Below are positions 53,219-62,922 of a stretch of 64,000 nucleotides of DNA, piece by piece. Every line of letters begins with the position of its first letter. Positions within the stretch are counted from its first letter, which is position 1. The stretch lies in assembly GCF_000740795.1 (NCBI RefSeq), contig NZ_JGYG01000001.1:434001-498000 (forward strand). Direction: 5' to 3'. The notes below the pieces were generated by a model that was not told the DNA's origin, made no database searches, and saw only the letters and a program-made list of their open reading frames with translations. The translations under genes and the position numbers were made by a program. The stretch comes from Haematobacter massiliensis (GTDB taxonomy: Bacteria > Pseudomonadota > Alphaproteobacteria > Rhodobacterales > Rhodobacteraceae).

Positions 53219-54022
53219 CTACTCGCCCGTATCTGTGCCCAACCGGCCACGGTGACCGGCAGCATAGAGCGCCACTGCGGCAGCATTGGACACGTTGAGG
53301 GAGCCGAACTCCCCCGCTGCGGCGATACGCACAAGCACGTCGCAGGTTTCGCGTGTCTTTTCGCGCAGCCCCGGGCCTTCGGCGCCAAGCACCAGCGCCA
53401 CCGGCCGATCCCCGAGATCGGAGAGAGCGGCATCCAGAGCGACCGTCGCCTCCCCGGCGAGGCCGATGAGCGTGAAGCCCATGTTGCGCAGCGTCTCCAT
53501 TCCGTCGGAGAGGTTGCGGATGCGCAGATAGGGCTGGCGTTCCAGTGCGCCGGACGCGCTTTTCGCAAGCGCACCCGTTTCCGGGGCGGAGTGTCGCTGG
53601 GTGCCGATGACAGCACGCGCCCCGAAAACCTCCGCGGATCGCAGGATCGCGCCCACGTTATGTGGATCCGTCACCTGATCGAGAAGCACGACAAGCGGTG
53701 CTCCCTCTCCCGAAATGGCGACATCCTCCAGCCGCCCCCAGTCGAGCGGCTTCACCTCAAGCGCGGCCCCCTGATGAACAGAGCCCGGATCAATCGGGAC
53801 ATCGAACTTTCTCGGGTCGGCGATCTCCGGCGTCATTCCGCTTTCGGCAATCGCATCGCCAAGCCGATCCGCAGCATTCTTGGTCACGACAAGCCGCAGA
53901 CGCGTCCGCCGCGGATTAAGCAGGGCATCGCGCACGGCATGCAGCCCGAACAGCCAGACAGTTTCCGCAGCAGCGGCCCGTTTGGCACGCTCCTTATCAA
54001 TGACCCAAGACGGTTTCTTCAT
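53219..54022 (-). CDS. rlmB: 23S rRNA (guanosine-2'-O-)-methyltransferase RlmB-like
   Basis: The 267-residue SPOUT methyltransferase has the TrmH/RlmB layout: an N-terminal substrate-binding domain starting WLFGLHAVRDALL (SpoU_sub_bind), then VVLLDQVTDPHNVGAILRSAE, LVLGAEGPGL and LNVSNAAAVALY, the three SpoU motifs including the Asn/Arg of motif 1 and the knot. Likely methylates G2251 of 23S rRNA. The start at 54022 (MKKPSWVIDKE) is inferred; upstream sequence overlaps the tRNA-Tyr. Confidence 0.9.
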   Translation of the reverse strand: MKKPSWVIDKERAKRAAAAETVWLFGLHAVRDALLNPRRTRLRLVVTKNAADRLGDAIAESGMTPEIADPRKFDVPIDPGSVHQGAALEVKPLDWGRLEDVAISGEGAPLVVLLDQVTDPHNVGAILRSAEVFGARAVIGTQRHSAPETGALAKSASGALERQPYLRIRNLSDGMETLRNMGFTLIGLAGEATVALDAALSDLGDRPVALVLGAEGPGLREKTRETCDVLVRIAAAGEFGSLNVSNAAAVALYAAGHRGRLGTDTGE

Positions 54023-54197
54023 GGCACGCCCCGCACAGACAACCGGTCGCAACCGGCGTTCAAAAAGCCCCCGGACCGTGTCCACGGCCTTATGACGAAA
54101 AGAGGGAGATATGCACATATCCCATGGCAGAGGCATGGTCCATGCCGCCTGTCGTGGAACCACCACTCCATTGATTTTCTGACGAAATTTATGGAAG

Positions 54198-54281
54198 TGG
54201 TGGGCGACCCTGGAATCGAACCAGGCATGGGTCTCCCCGGCGGAGTTACAGTCCGCTGCCGCACCTTGCAGCACGTCGCCC
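54198..54281 (-). tRNA. tRNA-Tyr (anticodon GTA)
   Basis: Minus strand GGGCGACGTGCTGCAAGG through the encoded CCA, 84 nt. Acceptor GGGCGAC/GTCGCCC, anticodon stem GCGGA/TCCGC with loop CTGTAAC (GTA), a long class II variable arm GGGGAGACCC, and T arm CCTGG-TTCGATT-CCAGG all fit tRNA-Tyr. Confidence 0.96.
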
Positions 54282-54434
54282 GACGCGAGGCGGGGATTAC
54301 AGGAGCCCATGGATCCCGTCAAGGCAATTTTCCAGCCGACACCGACATTGTTTTGTCTGAATCGATAGCTCAAACCGTCATCGAATGTCGCAAATGAACA
54401 GCCCACCGTTCCTCGCGTGGCTTAAAGAGACGCG

Positions 54435-55394
54435 ATGACACAGGATCGCACCTTTCTCGGCATTGCGCTGATGCTCGGCTTCTGCCTAACGGCACCCATG
54501 ATCGACGTGGCCTCCAAGATCGCGTCGCAGGCGGTGCCGGTCGGACAGGTAACTGCCGCGCGCTTTGTCGTGCAGGCCGCGCTCATGGTGCCGGTGGTCA
54601 TCTTGATGCGGGTGGAGTGGCGCATGTCACGCCGCGTGCTCGGTCTGACGTTCCTCCGCGCCGCCGTATCGATCCTCGCCACTTATGCCTTCATCGCCGC
54701 GGTGCAGGTCATGCCGTTGGCGGATGCGCTCGCCATCGCTTTCGTAGAGCCGTTCATCATCCTGCTGCTGGGTTGGGCGTTGTTCGGGGAAAGCGTCGGC
54801 CCACGCAGGATTGCCGCCTGCGCGGTCGGTTTCGCAGGAGCGCTGCTCGTCATCCGGCCGAGCTTTGTAACCTTCGGTCCGGTGGCCTTCTTTCCGCTCA
54901 TGACGGCGGTCTTCTTTGCGCTCTACATTCTCATCACGAGAAGCCTTGCCCGCCAGCAGCACCCGGTGGCCATGCAGGCGCATACGGCGCTCGCGGCCTG
55001 CGTCTTGACGCTTCCGGTATTGCTGATGCCGCTGGACATTCCGGGCGTGCAGCTCGGGCTGGCATGGCCGCAGAGCGGGACGATCTGGCTGGCGCTCGCA
55101 GGCGTCGGCGCCGCCGCCACGGTCGCGCATATGTTGATGACCTATGCGCTGCGTTTCGCGGGGTCCACCACCCTCGCCCCTCTGCATTACTTCGAGATGA
55201 TCGCGACGGTGTTCTTCGGCTACACGATCTTCGGCGATCTTCCCGATGCCATCAGTTGGGCCGGAATTGCCATCATCACCGCTTCGGGTCTTTACCTGGT
55301 GCATCGGGAACGTGTGGTTCAGCGGTCAGCAGCGCCGACAGTGCCGGCCGCAATACCTCTCGTGGAAGCAGCACCAGCATCCCTGGCCCCGTGA
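54435..55394 (+). CDS. DMT/EamA family transporter
   Basis: The 319-residue inner-membrane protein has ten hydrophobic segments arranged as two EamA repeats (FLGIALMLGFCLTAPMIDV at the start of the first; FFPLMTAVFFALYILITR in the second). Likely a metabolite exporter; substrate unknown. The hydrophilic C-terminal tail (about 280-319) overlaps the convergent thiamine diphosphokinase gene by 119 bp. Confidence 0.88.
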   Translation: MTQDRTFLGIALMLGFCLTAPMIDVASKIASQAVPVGQVTAARFVVQAALMVPVVILMRVEWRMSRRVLGLTFLRAAVSILATYAFIAAVQVMPLADALAIAFVEPFIILLLGWALFGESVGPRRIAACAVGFAGALLVIRPSFVTFGPVAFFPLMTAVFFALYILITRSLARQQHPVAMQAHTALAACVLTLPVLLMPLDIPGVQLGLAWPQSGTIWLALAGVGAAATVAHMLMTYALRFAGSTTLAPLHYFEMIATVFFGYTIFGDLPDAISWAGIAIITASGLYLVHRERVVQRSAAPTVPAAIPLVEAAPASLAP

Positions 55395-55977
55395 AGGACA
55401 GCCGCACGACTTCCGCAGCCGTGCGGTTCGAGGTGCCCACCCTGCCCGCCGGAGCAAAGTCGATACCGTCGATCGGCCAGACCAGCCCCTCGCTCTGCCC
55501 GCTGACCGGCGCGAGCGGATAGAGCGAAAATCGCGTCCCCACCGGCAGGTGCAGCGTCAGTGTGGAGGGCGCGCAGAATACCACATCCTCCTCGCCGATC
55601 AGCAGGACCGGCATGGGGGCGCGGGTGAGCACTGTCAGCGCGGCGAGGGCGTGATCCAGCCGCCCGCCGAGAAACCCCAGCCCGAGCACGAAGGGTGCTG
55701 CCAGACGCTGCAGGCATTTTTCGAAATCCGTGGTGTCCTGCTCCGCCACCTCCAGAACCGCATTTCCCATCGCCTCCCGGCCAGCGCGGCTCAGCGAGTC
55801 GAGATCCCCGATGACGAGTTCAGGGCGGACGCCAAGCGCCAGACCCCTGTCCGCGCCGCCGTCGGCGGCGACAACCACCGGCGCCAGCGACAGCGCCCTC
55901 TCCAGCAGGGACGGCGAAATATCGGCGCCGCCAAGCAAAGTGATGCCAGATGTTGCGGTAAGGACAGGTTCGGACAT
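55276..55977 (-). CDS. thiN: Thiamine diphosphokinase
   Basis: The 233-residue enzyme uses ATP to convert thiamine to thiamine diphosphate. Family motifs are VVAADGGADRGL, LVIGDLDSLS with the magnesium Asp pair, EQDTTDFEKCLQRL and GLGFLGGRLDHALAAL; the thiamine-binding C-terminal domain follows (RFSLYPLAPVSG). Start MSEPVLTATSG at 55977 rather than 58 residues upstream, which do not resemble the family. Its last 39 codons overlap the tail of the EamA gene on the other strand. Confidence 0.9.
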   Translation of the reverse strand: MSEPVLTATSGITLLGGADISPSLLERALSLAPVVVAADGGADRGLALGVRPELVIGDLDSLSRAGREAMGNAVLEVAEQDTTDFEKCLQRLAAPFVLGLGFLGGRLDHALAALTVLTRAPMPVLLIGEEDVVFCAPSTLTLHLPVGTRFSLYPLAPVSGQSEGLVWPIDGIDFAPAGRVGTSNRTAAEVVRLSFTGPGMLVLLPREVLRPALSALLTAEPHVPDAPGKDPKR

Positions 55978-56107
55978 GGGCTCATGTTGACGGGCCACGC
56001 CCGGACTGGCAATCTCTCGCGTCAGATTGACCGGTCCGGTCGGCGGCGGCAAGCCGCATTCGGACGGGCGGAACAGCTTGACCGGGAACAGCTCCGGCCT
56101 GGCGGAT

Positions 56108-56908
56108 ATGGCGAAAAGAATGACAACGAGCGGCAAAACCCTTTCCGTCACCTACGGCGACTTCTCTTGCCTGATCCAAGGCTACGACGCACCGACGGCG
56201 GTTCTCGCGCAGGTGCTGGACGCTCTGCAGCGCGCCGCGGGAGAAAACCCGGCGCTCGGCACGCGGGTGGTGGGTCAGGCCGAAGTGGCAGCGCTGTCGG
56301 AAGCGTTTCCGCCCGCTGAAATTTCCGTTTCGCAAGGTGTCCTGCGGCTGACGGTATCCGAGGCGGCCGAGTCGGGTCACAGACCCGCTTACGGGCTGTC
56401 TGCCGAGGAAATCGCCGCAGTCGCGGAGCCCGATATCGGGGAAAGCGCGGAACCCGCCGCCCGGCTTGAACGCGATCTGAACGAGGATGTGAGCACGCCC
56501 CTTCTGCTTCTTGCGGCCCAGCGGGTGGACGTACCCACGCCGCCGCCACAAATGAGCTTGCCACCCCTGAAGCTCATGCCGCATGAGCTATCGGCCACAA
56601 AGTACCCCGCCATTTCAGCGGATCGGCTGAAAAGCGTGCTGGCGGAGCTTGCCCCGGCCAGTCTGACCGAACGGATGGAGGCGATCGCGGCCTATCTGAT
56701 GGCGGTGGAGGGCTGGACGGATTTTACCCGCCCCGCGCTTCTGGATGCGCTGTCCAAATCGAGCACTGTGCCCTATCCCTTTGAGGAAGAGCTGAAATCC
56801 TTCGGCGTTCTCGTCCGCGAGGGGCGTTTCCGGCGGCTGGGAGAGGGCCGGTTCGCGGTTTCTGAGGATTCCGCATATTTCGACGACTCTCACAGCAGCG
56901 TCGCCTGA
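56108..56908 (+). CDS. Hypothetical protein with a Rhodobacterales N-terminal domain
   Basis: The 266-residue soluble protein is not one I can name. Its N-terminus KTLSVTYGDFSCLIQGYDAP then VLAQVLDALQRAA resembles a domain seen at the start of several uncharacterised Rhodobacterales proteins (FSVTYGTFSCTLEGF type). A proline-rich linker (DVPTPPPQMSLPP) joins it to a helical C-terminal half (RLKSVLAELAPASLTERMEAI, FTRPALLDALSKSS). No signal or membrane segment. An in-frame ATG at 56120 would remove four residues and is equally possible. Convergent with DUF2842-purA. Confidence 0.65.
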   Translation: MAKRMTTSGKTLSVTYGDFSCLIQGYDAPTAVLAQVLDALQRAAGENPALGTRVVGQAEVAALSEAFPPAEISVSQGVLRLTVSEAAESGHRPAYGLSAEEIAAVAEPDIGESAEPAARLERDLNEDVSTPLLLLAAQRVDVPTPPPQMSLPPLKLMPHELSATKYPAISADRLKSVLAELAPASLTERMEAIAAYLMAVEGWTDFTRPALLDALSKSSTVPYPFEEELKSFGVLVREGRFRRLGEGRFAVSEDSAYFDDSHSSVA

Positions 56909-56915
56909 TCCTGCC

Positions 56916-57152
56916 TTATTCCTCCGGCGCATCGGGATCGGCGCGACCGATCCCCCTGAATACCGCGCGGAACGGCAGCGCCCAGAGGATGCCCAAGCCG
57001 ACATAGATCGCCAGCTCCACCCAGAACGGCTGGCGCCCGAAACGGGCATCCAGCCAGTTCATCAGCGTTACCACGACGGCGATATAGAGCGGCACACCCA
57101 CAAGCAGGATGAGCAGCGACAACCGCCGCCGGGCCTTGTAGCCAAGCGCCAT
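56916..57152 (-). CDS. DUF2842 small membrane protein
   Basis: The 78-residue protein has a basic start (GYKARRRLSLLILLVG) and two hydrophobic segments joined by NWLDARFGRQPFW, the DUF2842 arrangement of alphaproteobacteria, ending in an acidic tail. Its ATG overlaps the purA stop codon by one base (TGATG), so it is translationally coupled to purA. Function unknown. Confidence 0.87.
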   Translation of the reverse strand: MALGYKARRRLSLLILLVGVPLYIAVVVTLMNWLDARFGRQPFWVELAIYVGLGILWALPFRAVFRGIGRADPDAPEE

Positions 57153-58444
57153 CAGTCCGCGAACGGATCGGTGACGAGGATCGTGTCGTCCCGCTCAGGG
57201 CTCGTCGACAGTAGCGCCACCGGGCACTGGATCAGCTCCTCGATGCGGCGGACGTATTTAACTGCCGCGGCCGGAAGCTCCGCCCAGGAGCGTGCACCTG
57301 CGGTGGACTCCTGCCAGCCCTCCAGCTCCTCATAAATCGGCGTCGCGCGGGATTGGAGCGCGGCGGCAGTCGGCAGATGGTCGTATTTCACGCCATCGAC
57401 CTCGTAGCCCACGCAGATTTTCAGCGTGTCGAATCCGTCCAGGACGTCGAGCTTGGTCAGCGCGATGCCGTTGACGCCGGAAATCGCACAGGTCTGGCGG
57501 ACCAGCACCGCATCGAACCAGCCGCAGCGGCGCTTGCGCCCGGTAACCGTCCCGAATTCATGGCCCCTTTCGCCCAGCCGCTGACCGATCTCATCTTCCA
57601 GTTCGGTCGGGAACGGGCCGGAGCCGACTCGCGTGGTATATGCCTTGGCGATTCCCAGCACGAAACCGATGGCAGAGGGGCCAAGCCCCGTCCCCGTCGC
57701 GGCCATCCCCGACATGGTGGTGGAGGACGTGACATAAGGATAGGTGCCGAAGTCGATATCCAGCAGCGACCCTTGCGCCCCTTCGAACAGGATGCGTTTG
57801 CCGGCACGGCGCTGTTCGTTGAGGATCTTCCACACCGGCTGCGCATAGGGCAGGAGCTTTGGCGCGATCTCCAGCAGCTTCGCCTTCAGCTCCGCCCGAT
57901 CCACGGCAGGCGCGCCGAGCCCCTGACGCAGCGCGTCATGGTGGGCAAGCAGCCTGTCCAGCCGCGCGTCAAGCGTCTCCTCATCGCCGAGATCGGCCAC
58001 GCGAATCGCGCGACGCCCTACCTTGTCCTCATAAGCCGGGCCGATTCCGCGCCCGGTGGTGCCGATCTTGGAGGCCCCTGCCGCTTCCTCGCGGATCTTG
58101 TCGAGATCCTGATGCAGAGGAAGGATCAGCGGCGTGTTTTCCGCGATCATCAGATTGTCAGTGGAAATCGCGACCCCCTGGCCGGAGAGCTTGTCGATCT
58201 CCGAAAAGAGCGCCCAAGGGTCCAGCACGACGCCGTTGCCGATCACGGCGAGCTTGCCCGGCCGGACGATCCCGGAGGGCAGCAGGGACAGCTTGAACAC
58301 CTTCTCGCCGATCACGAGCGTATGGCCGGCATTGTGCCCCCCCTGAAAGCGCGCGATGATGTCCGCGCGCTCCGAGAGCCAATCCACGATTTTTCCCTTA
58401 CCCTCGTCGCCCCATTGGGCGCCGACGACGACGACATTGGCCAT
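57152..58444 (-). CDS. purA: Adenylosuccinate synthetase
   Basis: PurA makes adenylosuccinate from IMP, aspartate and GTP in AMP synthesis. The 430-residue protein starts [18 protein letters not shown] with the P-loop-like GDEGKGK and catalytic Asp, then [26 protein letters not shown] (IMP site), [22 protein letters not shown] and [11 protein letters not shown]. Length matches the family. The ORF extends further upstream, but the family methionine is at 58444. Confidence 0.97.
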   Translation of the reverse strand: MANVVVVGAQWGDEGKGKIVDWLSERADIIARFQGGHNAGHTLVIGEKVFKLSLLPSGIVRPGKLAVIGNGVVLDPWALFSEIDKLSGQGVAISTDNLMIAENTPLILPLHQDLDKIREEAAGASKIGTTGRGIGPAYEDKVGRRAIRVADLGDEETLDARLDRLLAHHDALRQGLGAPAVDRAELKAKLLEIAPKLLPYAQPVWKILNEQRRAGKRILFEGAQGSLLDIDFGTYPYVTSSTTMSGMAATGTGLGPSAIGFVLGIAKAYTTRVGSGPFPTELEDEIGQRLGERGHEFGTVTGRKRRCGWFDAVLVRQTCAISGVNGIALTKLDVLDGFDTLKICVGYEVDGVKYDHLPTAAALQSRATPIYEELEGWQESTAGARSWAELPAAAVKYVRRIEELIQCPVALLSTSPERDDTILVTDPFAD

Positions 58445-58594
58445 TTCAAGACTCCGCCTCTGGTCGATGCGGGGAGTCCTTACCGCGACCGCGCGGGCAA
58501 AACCACGTGAAAATCGCACCGGGGTCGAACAGGGTGACTTGCGACCCGTTCGCCATGCCTCTAGATAGGCGCGGAACGAAAGGCCGGCTGCCCC

Positions 58595-58969
58595 ATGGAA
58601 AACATCCTGCTCATCATCCACCTCCTGCTCGCGCTGGCGTTGATCGTCGTCGTGTTGCTCCAACGGTCGGAAGGCGGCGGCTTGGGCATGGGCAGCGGTG
58701 GCGGCGGCACCGGCGTGATGACCGGGCGGCAGGCGGCGAATGCGCTGACCCGGCTGACCTGGGGTTTCGCGGTCGCTTTCCTGTGCACCTCGGTCGCTCT
58801 GACCATTATCTCGGCGGAACGCTCGGGTGGTGGCTCGGTGCTGGACCGGCTTGGTTCGGATCTCACAGCTCCGCCCGCGGCGAACGAGCCTGCGCTTCCC
58901 GCGGATGGCGGCAGCCTCCTGCCCCCGTCAGTTGGTGGCGCCCCGGCAACCCCGCCCCGCGCAGACTGA
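58595..58969 (+). CDS. secG: Preprotein translocase subunit SecG
   Basis: The 124-residue protein has SecG's two membrane segments ([19 protein letters not shown] and [17 protein letters not shown]) separated by the glycine-rich loop [14 protein letters not shown], plus an alanine/proline-rich C-terminal tail common in Rhodobacterales. It assists SecYE. Upstream of pyrG, the usual order. Confidence 0.95.
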   Translation: MENILLIIHLLLALALIVVVLLQRSEGGGLGMGSGGGGTGVMTGRQAANALTRLTWGFAVAFLCTSVALTIISAERSGGGSVLDRLGSDLTAPPAANEPALPADGGSLLPPSVGGAPATPPRAD

Positions 58970-59196
58970 GCAGACTGCCCGGCTAGCTGAACGGCCGGCT
59001 GAAAGATCGATACCGGCGGACGCCCCTACGCCCGCCATTTTTACGGCCACATCAACACAAGTTATCGGGGCTTCAGGAAGTCTTTCCGCAGGATATTGCG
59101 GACCGTTACGGTTTCCGCTATATCCCAAGTCCCGTGATGCCGCGATTCTTGCAAGAACCGCGGCAGATTCTCTTTGGAACTCACGGGAGCAGCTTC

Positions 59197-60840
59197 ATGG
59201 CACGTTACGTCTTCATCACGGGCGGGGTGGTCTCCAGCCTGGGAAAAGGGCTCGCCTCGGCTGCCTTGGGGGCCCTGCTGCAGGCGCGCGGCTATTCGGT
59301 CCGCCTGCGCAAGCTGGACCCCTATCTGAACGTCGATCCGGGCACCATGTCGCCTTTCGAGCATGGCGAAGTGTTCGTCACCGATGACGGCGCCGAGACC
59401 GACCTCGACCTTGGCCATTATGAGCGGTTCACCGGCGTCTCTGCCCGCAAGACGGACAGCGTCTCCTCCGGCCGGATCTACTCCAACGTGCTGGAGAAAG
59501 AACGGCGCGGCGACTATCTCGGCAAGACGATCCAGGTGATCCCGCACGTCACCAATGAAATCAAGGACTTCCTTCGCGTAGGCGAAGATGAGGTCGACTT
59601 CATGCTCTGCGAGATCGGCGGCACCGTCGGCGATATCGAGGGACTGCCCTTCTTCGAGGCGATCCGCCAGTTTGCGCAGGAGCGGCCGCGCGGGCAGTGC
59701 ATCTTCATGCATCTCACCCTCCTGCCCTACATCGCTGCCAGCGGCGAGCTGAAGACGAAACCCACCCAGCACTCCGTGAAGGAACTGCGCTCCATCGGCA
59801 TCGCGCCCGACGTGCTGGTCTGCCGGTCGGAGAAGCCCATTCCGCAGAAGGAGCGTGAAAAGATCGCGCTCTTCTGCAACGTCCGGCCGGATGCGGTGAT
59901 CGCGGCGCCCGACCTCAAGACCATCTACGAGGCGCCCCTGGCCTATCATCGTGAAGGGCTGGATCAGGCGGTGCTTGACGCTTTCCAGATTGCCCCCGCT
60001 CCGCGCCCCGATCTCTCCCGCTGGGAGGATGTCATGGACCGGCTGGAGAACGCCGAAGGCGAGGTGCGCATCGCCGTCGTCGGCAAATACACCCAACTTG
60101 AAGACGCTTACAAATCCATCGCAGAGGCACTGACGCACGGGGGCATGGCCAATCGCGTGCGGGTGAAGGCCGAGTGGGTGGACAGCGAGATTTTCGAGCG
60201 CGAGGATCCCGGTCCTTGGCTGGAGGATTTCCACGCAATCTGCGTGCCCGGCGGCTTTGGAGAGCGCGGAACGGAAGGCATGATCAACGCGGCCCGCTTC
60301 GCGCGGGAGCGGAAAATCCCTTATCTCGGCATCTGCCTCGGCATGCAGATGGCGGTGATCGAATCCGCCCGCAATCTTGCCCGGCTGAATGACGCCGGGT
60401 CGGAGGAGTTCGATCACGAGTCTGGCGAAAAACGTTTTACTCCCGTGGTTTACCACCTCAAGGAATGGGTGCAGGGCAACCATAGGGTCGAGCGCAAGCT
60501 GGGCGACGACAAGGGCGGCACGATGCGGCTCGGTGCCTACACCGCCGCGCTGAAGCCTGGATCCCGCGTTGCGGCGATCTACGGCGCGCCGGAGATCGAG
60601 GAACGCCACCGGCATCGCTACGAGGTGGACATCCGCTACCGCGACCAGCTCGAGGGGCATGGGCTGGTGTTCTCAGGCATGTCGCCCGATGGGCGCCTTC
60701 CCGAGATCGTGGAATATGAGAACCACCCCTGGTTCATCGGGGTTCAGTTCCACCCGGAACTGAAATCGAAACCTTTCGCGCCGCATCCGCTGTTCGCCGA
60801 TTTCGTGCGAGCTGCGAAAGAGGTCGAACGTCTGGTCTGA
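59197..60840 (+). CDS. pyrG: CTP synthase
   Basis: CTP synthase aminates UTP to CTP. The 547-residue protein has the synthetase P-loop region [47 protein letters not shown] and a C-terminal class I glutaminase with oxyanion motif GGFGERG, nucleophile LGICLGMQ and FHPELKSKP. The ATG at 59197 is preferred to 63 bp upstream. A 12-bp perfect hairpin follows the stop. Confidence 0.97.
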   Translation: MARYVFITGGVVSSLGKGLASAALGALLQARGYSVRLRKLDPYLNVDPGTMSPFEHGEVFVTDDGAETDLDLGHYERFTGVSARKTDSVSSGRIYSNVLEKERRGDYLGKTIQVIPHVTNEIKDFLRVGEDEVDFMLCEIGGTVGDIEGLPFFEAIRQFAQERPRGQCIFMHLTLLPYIAASGELKTKPTQHSVKELRSIGIAPDVLVCRSEKPIPQKEREKIALFCNVRPDAVIAAPDLKTIYEAPLAYHREGLDQAVLDAFQIAPAPRPDLSRWEDVMDRLENAEGEVRIAVVGKYTQLEDAYKSIAEALTHGGMANRVRVKAEWVDSEIFEREDPGPWLEDFHAICVPGGFGERGTEGMINAARFARERKIPYLGICLGMQMAVIESARNLARLNDAGSEEFDHESGEKRFTPVVYHLKEWVQGNHRVERKLGDDKGGTMRLGAYTAALKPGSRVAAIYGAPEIEERHRHRYEVDIRYRDQLEGHGLVFSGMSPDGRLPEIVEYENHPWFIGVQFHPELKSKPFAPHPLFADFVRAAKEVERLV

Positions 60841-60854
60841 CCTTGCATCGGTGC

Positions 60855-60887
60855 GCATTGAGAGGCCGCCCGCGAGCCTCTCAATGC
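60855..60887 (+). terminator. Perfect 12-bp hairpin after pyrG
   Basis: GCATTGAGAGGC (60855-60866) pairs fully with GCCTCTCAATGC (60876-60887) around a nine-base GC loop, 15 bp after the pyrG stop. No T run follows, so it may act as a Rho-independent pause or an mRNA 3' end protector. Confidence 0.55.
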
Positions 60888-60998
60888 AATGCCGGAGCGA
60901 GATCGAAAGCCGCCCGAAAACGGACATGGCTGCCTTCTGGCTTGCCCGACGCGCCAGAGCGGTTAGATTTCGCTCAACCAGACACATCGGAGCGCGCC

Positions 60999-61463
60999 AT
61001 GATCCGTCACATCCTCCTTCCCGCCTTTCTGCTCACGCTTGCGGGTTGTGGGCCGCTGATCAACGGCGGAGCGGACCCTGATCGCCTGAACTGTCTTGGG
61101 GAAGGAGCGGAAGCCCGCTGCCAGACCGTGTGGGACCGCGATCTGGGTGCCAGCTATCCTGCGGGGCGCTCGCAGCGCGGTTCCTATACATCCGCGCCCA
61201 TCGTCACCGTTTCCCCGGAAACCGCAGCCAGCAGCGTGCCGGTGGTCCGGGACCGGTCCGGCGTGGCGGCGATCAGCCTGCCTGCTGCCTGCCTCATCGG
61301 GGACCGCGCCTATCCGCAGGGGTCGCAAGCGATTCGGGAGGTGACCGGGCAGTATCGCGGCATCGGCTTCATCAACCCTCAGCCGTTGAACGGGCAGAGC
61401 AAGCAGGAGATCTGCACCTGCTCCATGGCGGAGCGCGCCGGCCCCTACTGGGCCTGCATCTGA
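60999..61463 (+). CDS. Small lipoprotein of unknown function
   Basis: The 154-residue precursor has a lipoprotein signal with lipobox LAGC (cleavage before Cys17), then a cysteine-containing domain (LNCLGEG, AEARCQTVW, ACLIGDRAY, ICTCSMAE, WACI: several Cys pairs likely form disulfides). No family recognised. The ATG at 60999 gives a normal signal; a longer frame would prepend unlike residues. Between pyrG and a TerB-like gene. Confidence 0.75.
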   Translation: MIRHILLPAFLLTLAGCGPLINGGADPDRLNCLGEGAEARCQTVWDRDLGASYPAGRSQRGSYTSAPIVTVSPETAASSVPVVRDRSGVAAISLPAACLIGDRAYPQGSQAIREVTGQYRGIGFINPQPLNGQSKQEICTCSMAERAGPYWACI

Positions 61464-61520
61464 TCTCGCGCCGCAGGATGTGATTCGCGAATACGCAGCA
61501 CCGACCCTATATCGACCCAT

Positions 61521-61967
61521 ATGCTCCAGGATCTCATCCGCCTTTTCACAGGCGCCACCGATCGACACTCCTTCGCCACGGACGATGTGCGTCTTGCGCT
61601 GACAGCCCTGCTTGTCCGCGTCGCGCGGGTTGACGGCACCTATTCCGGCGAAGAGAGCGATCGCATCGCCCGGATCGTCGGCACCCGCTTCGCCCTTGGC
61701 CCGTTTGAGGCGGCCTCCCTGCTGCGCGAGGCCGAGGAACTGGAGAAGGTCGCTCCCGATACCGTGCGTTTTACCCGAGTCATCAAGGATGCCGTCGCCT
61801 ACGAAGAGCGCGAGGGGGTGATGGAAGCGCTGTGGGACGTGGCGCTTGCCGACGGGATACGGAACCAGGAGGAGAATGCGATGCTCCGGCTCACCGCAAA
61901 CCTGCTGGGCGTCAATGATCGCGACAGTGCGCTGGCGCGGCAACGGGTCGAAAGCCGCCGCGCCTGA
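61521..61967 (+). CDS. TerB-like (tellurite resistance) protein
   Basis: The 148-residue helical protein has the TerB pattern: LTALLVRVARVDGTYSGEES (first acidic motif), then FEAASLLREAEELEK and WDVALADGIRNQEENAM (second acidic motif). TerB-like proteins bind Ca or Mg through these Asp/Glu loops. No other ter genes are nearby, so a general stress or envelope role is more likely than tellurite resistance. Confidence 0.85.
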   Translation: MLQDLIRLFTGATDRHSFATDDVRLALTALLVRVARVDGTYSGEESDRIARIVGTRFALGPFEAASLLREAEELEKVAPDTVRFTRVIKDAVAYEEREGVMEALWDVALADGIRNQEENAMLRLTANLLGVNDRDSALARQRVESRRA

Positions 61968-62108
61968 CCGATATTGCACAACTGAAGGGCAAGACCTGAC
62001 GGATTGCCTTCATTTTATGCGACCAATCGCCCCTGACGCGCAGGACTCATTGCATTCCATCGGGAAAATCGTCCAACTATCGACCAAGCAACAGGACGAC
62101 GACCCCCC

Positions 62109-62885
62109 GTGAGCATCGCGACACCACCCGTCATCGAAATCATCAATCTCCACAAATCCTATGGCAACCTCGAGGTGCTGAAGGGCGTGAGCCTCACCGC
62201 GCCGCGAGGGCACGTGGTTTCGCTCATCGGCTCCTCCGGATCGGGGAAGTCCACGCTGCTGCGCTGTGCCAACCTGCTGGAAGACAGTCAGGACGGGGAG
62301 ATCCTGTTCGAGCGGGAAGCCGTCATGTGGCATGGCGAGGGGCAGCACCGCCGCCCGGCATCCCGCACGCAGGTGCTCCGGATTCGCACGAACCTGTCGA
62401 TGGTATTCCAGCAGTTCAACCTGTGGTCCCATATGACGGTGCTGCAGAACGTCATGGAAGCGCCCGTCACCGTGCTTGGACAGCCCCGGGAGGAGGTGGA
62501 GGCGCGTGCCCGCCAGCTTCTCGACAAGGTGGGAATCGGGGACAAGGCCGACCGCTATCCGTCGCAGCTTTCAGGCGGGCAGCAGCAGCGCGCGGCCATC
62601 GCGCGGGCGTTGTGCATGGAACCGAAGGCCCTCCTTTTCGATGAGCCTACCTCCGCGCTGGACCCGGAGCTGGAGCAGGAGGTGATTCGCGTCATCAAGG
62701 CTCTGGCCGATGAAGGGCGCACGATGATCATCGTGACCCATGACATGCGGATGGCGGCCGATGTCTCCGATCATGTCGTCTTCCTCCATCAGGGACGAAT
62801 AGAGGAAGAGGGATCGCCGGATATGCTTTTTGGCGCACCGCGAAGCGAGCGGTTGCGCCAGTTTCTTCGCGCTGGTGGTGAATAA
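62109..62885 (+). CDS. Polar amino-acid ABC transporter ATPase
   Basis: The 258-residue ATPase starts with GTG and shows Walker A GSSGSGKST, signature LSGGQQQRAAIARALC, Walker B ALLFDEPTSALDPE and the H-loop THDMRM. The HisP/GlnQ/ArtP-type insertion LFEREAVMWHGEG with MVFQQFNLWSHMTVLQN marks a basic-amino-acid (His/Arg/Orn) ATPase. First gene of an importer whose binding protein and first permease follow. Confidence 0.92.
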   Translation: MSIATPPVIEIINLHKSYGNLEVLKGVSLTAPRGHVVSLIGSSGSGKSTLLRCANLLEDSQDGEILFEREAVMWHGEGQHRRPASRTQVLRIRTNLSMVFQQFNLWSHMTVLQNVMEAPVTVLGQPREEVEARARQLLDKVGIGDKADRYPSQLSGGQQQRAAIARALCMEPKALLFDEPTSALDPELEQEVIRVIKALADEGRTMIIVTHDMRMAADVSDHVVFLHQGRIEEEGSPDMLFGAPRSERLRQFLRAGGE

Positions 62886-62922
62886 CATCCGGCAAGCCCA
62901 TAAGATAACAGGGAGTTCTGAC

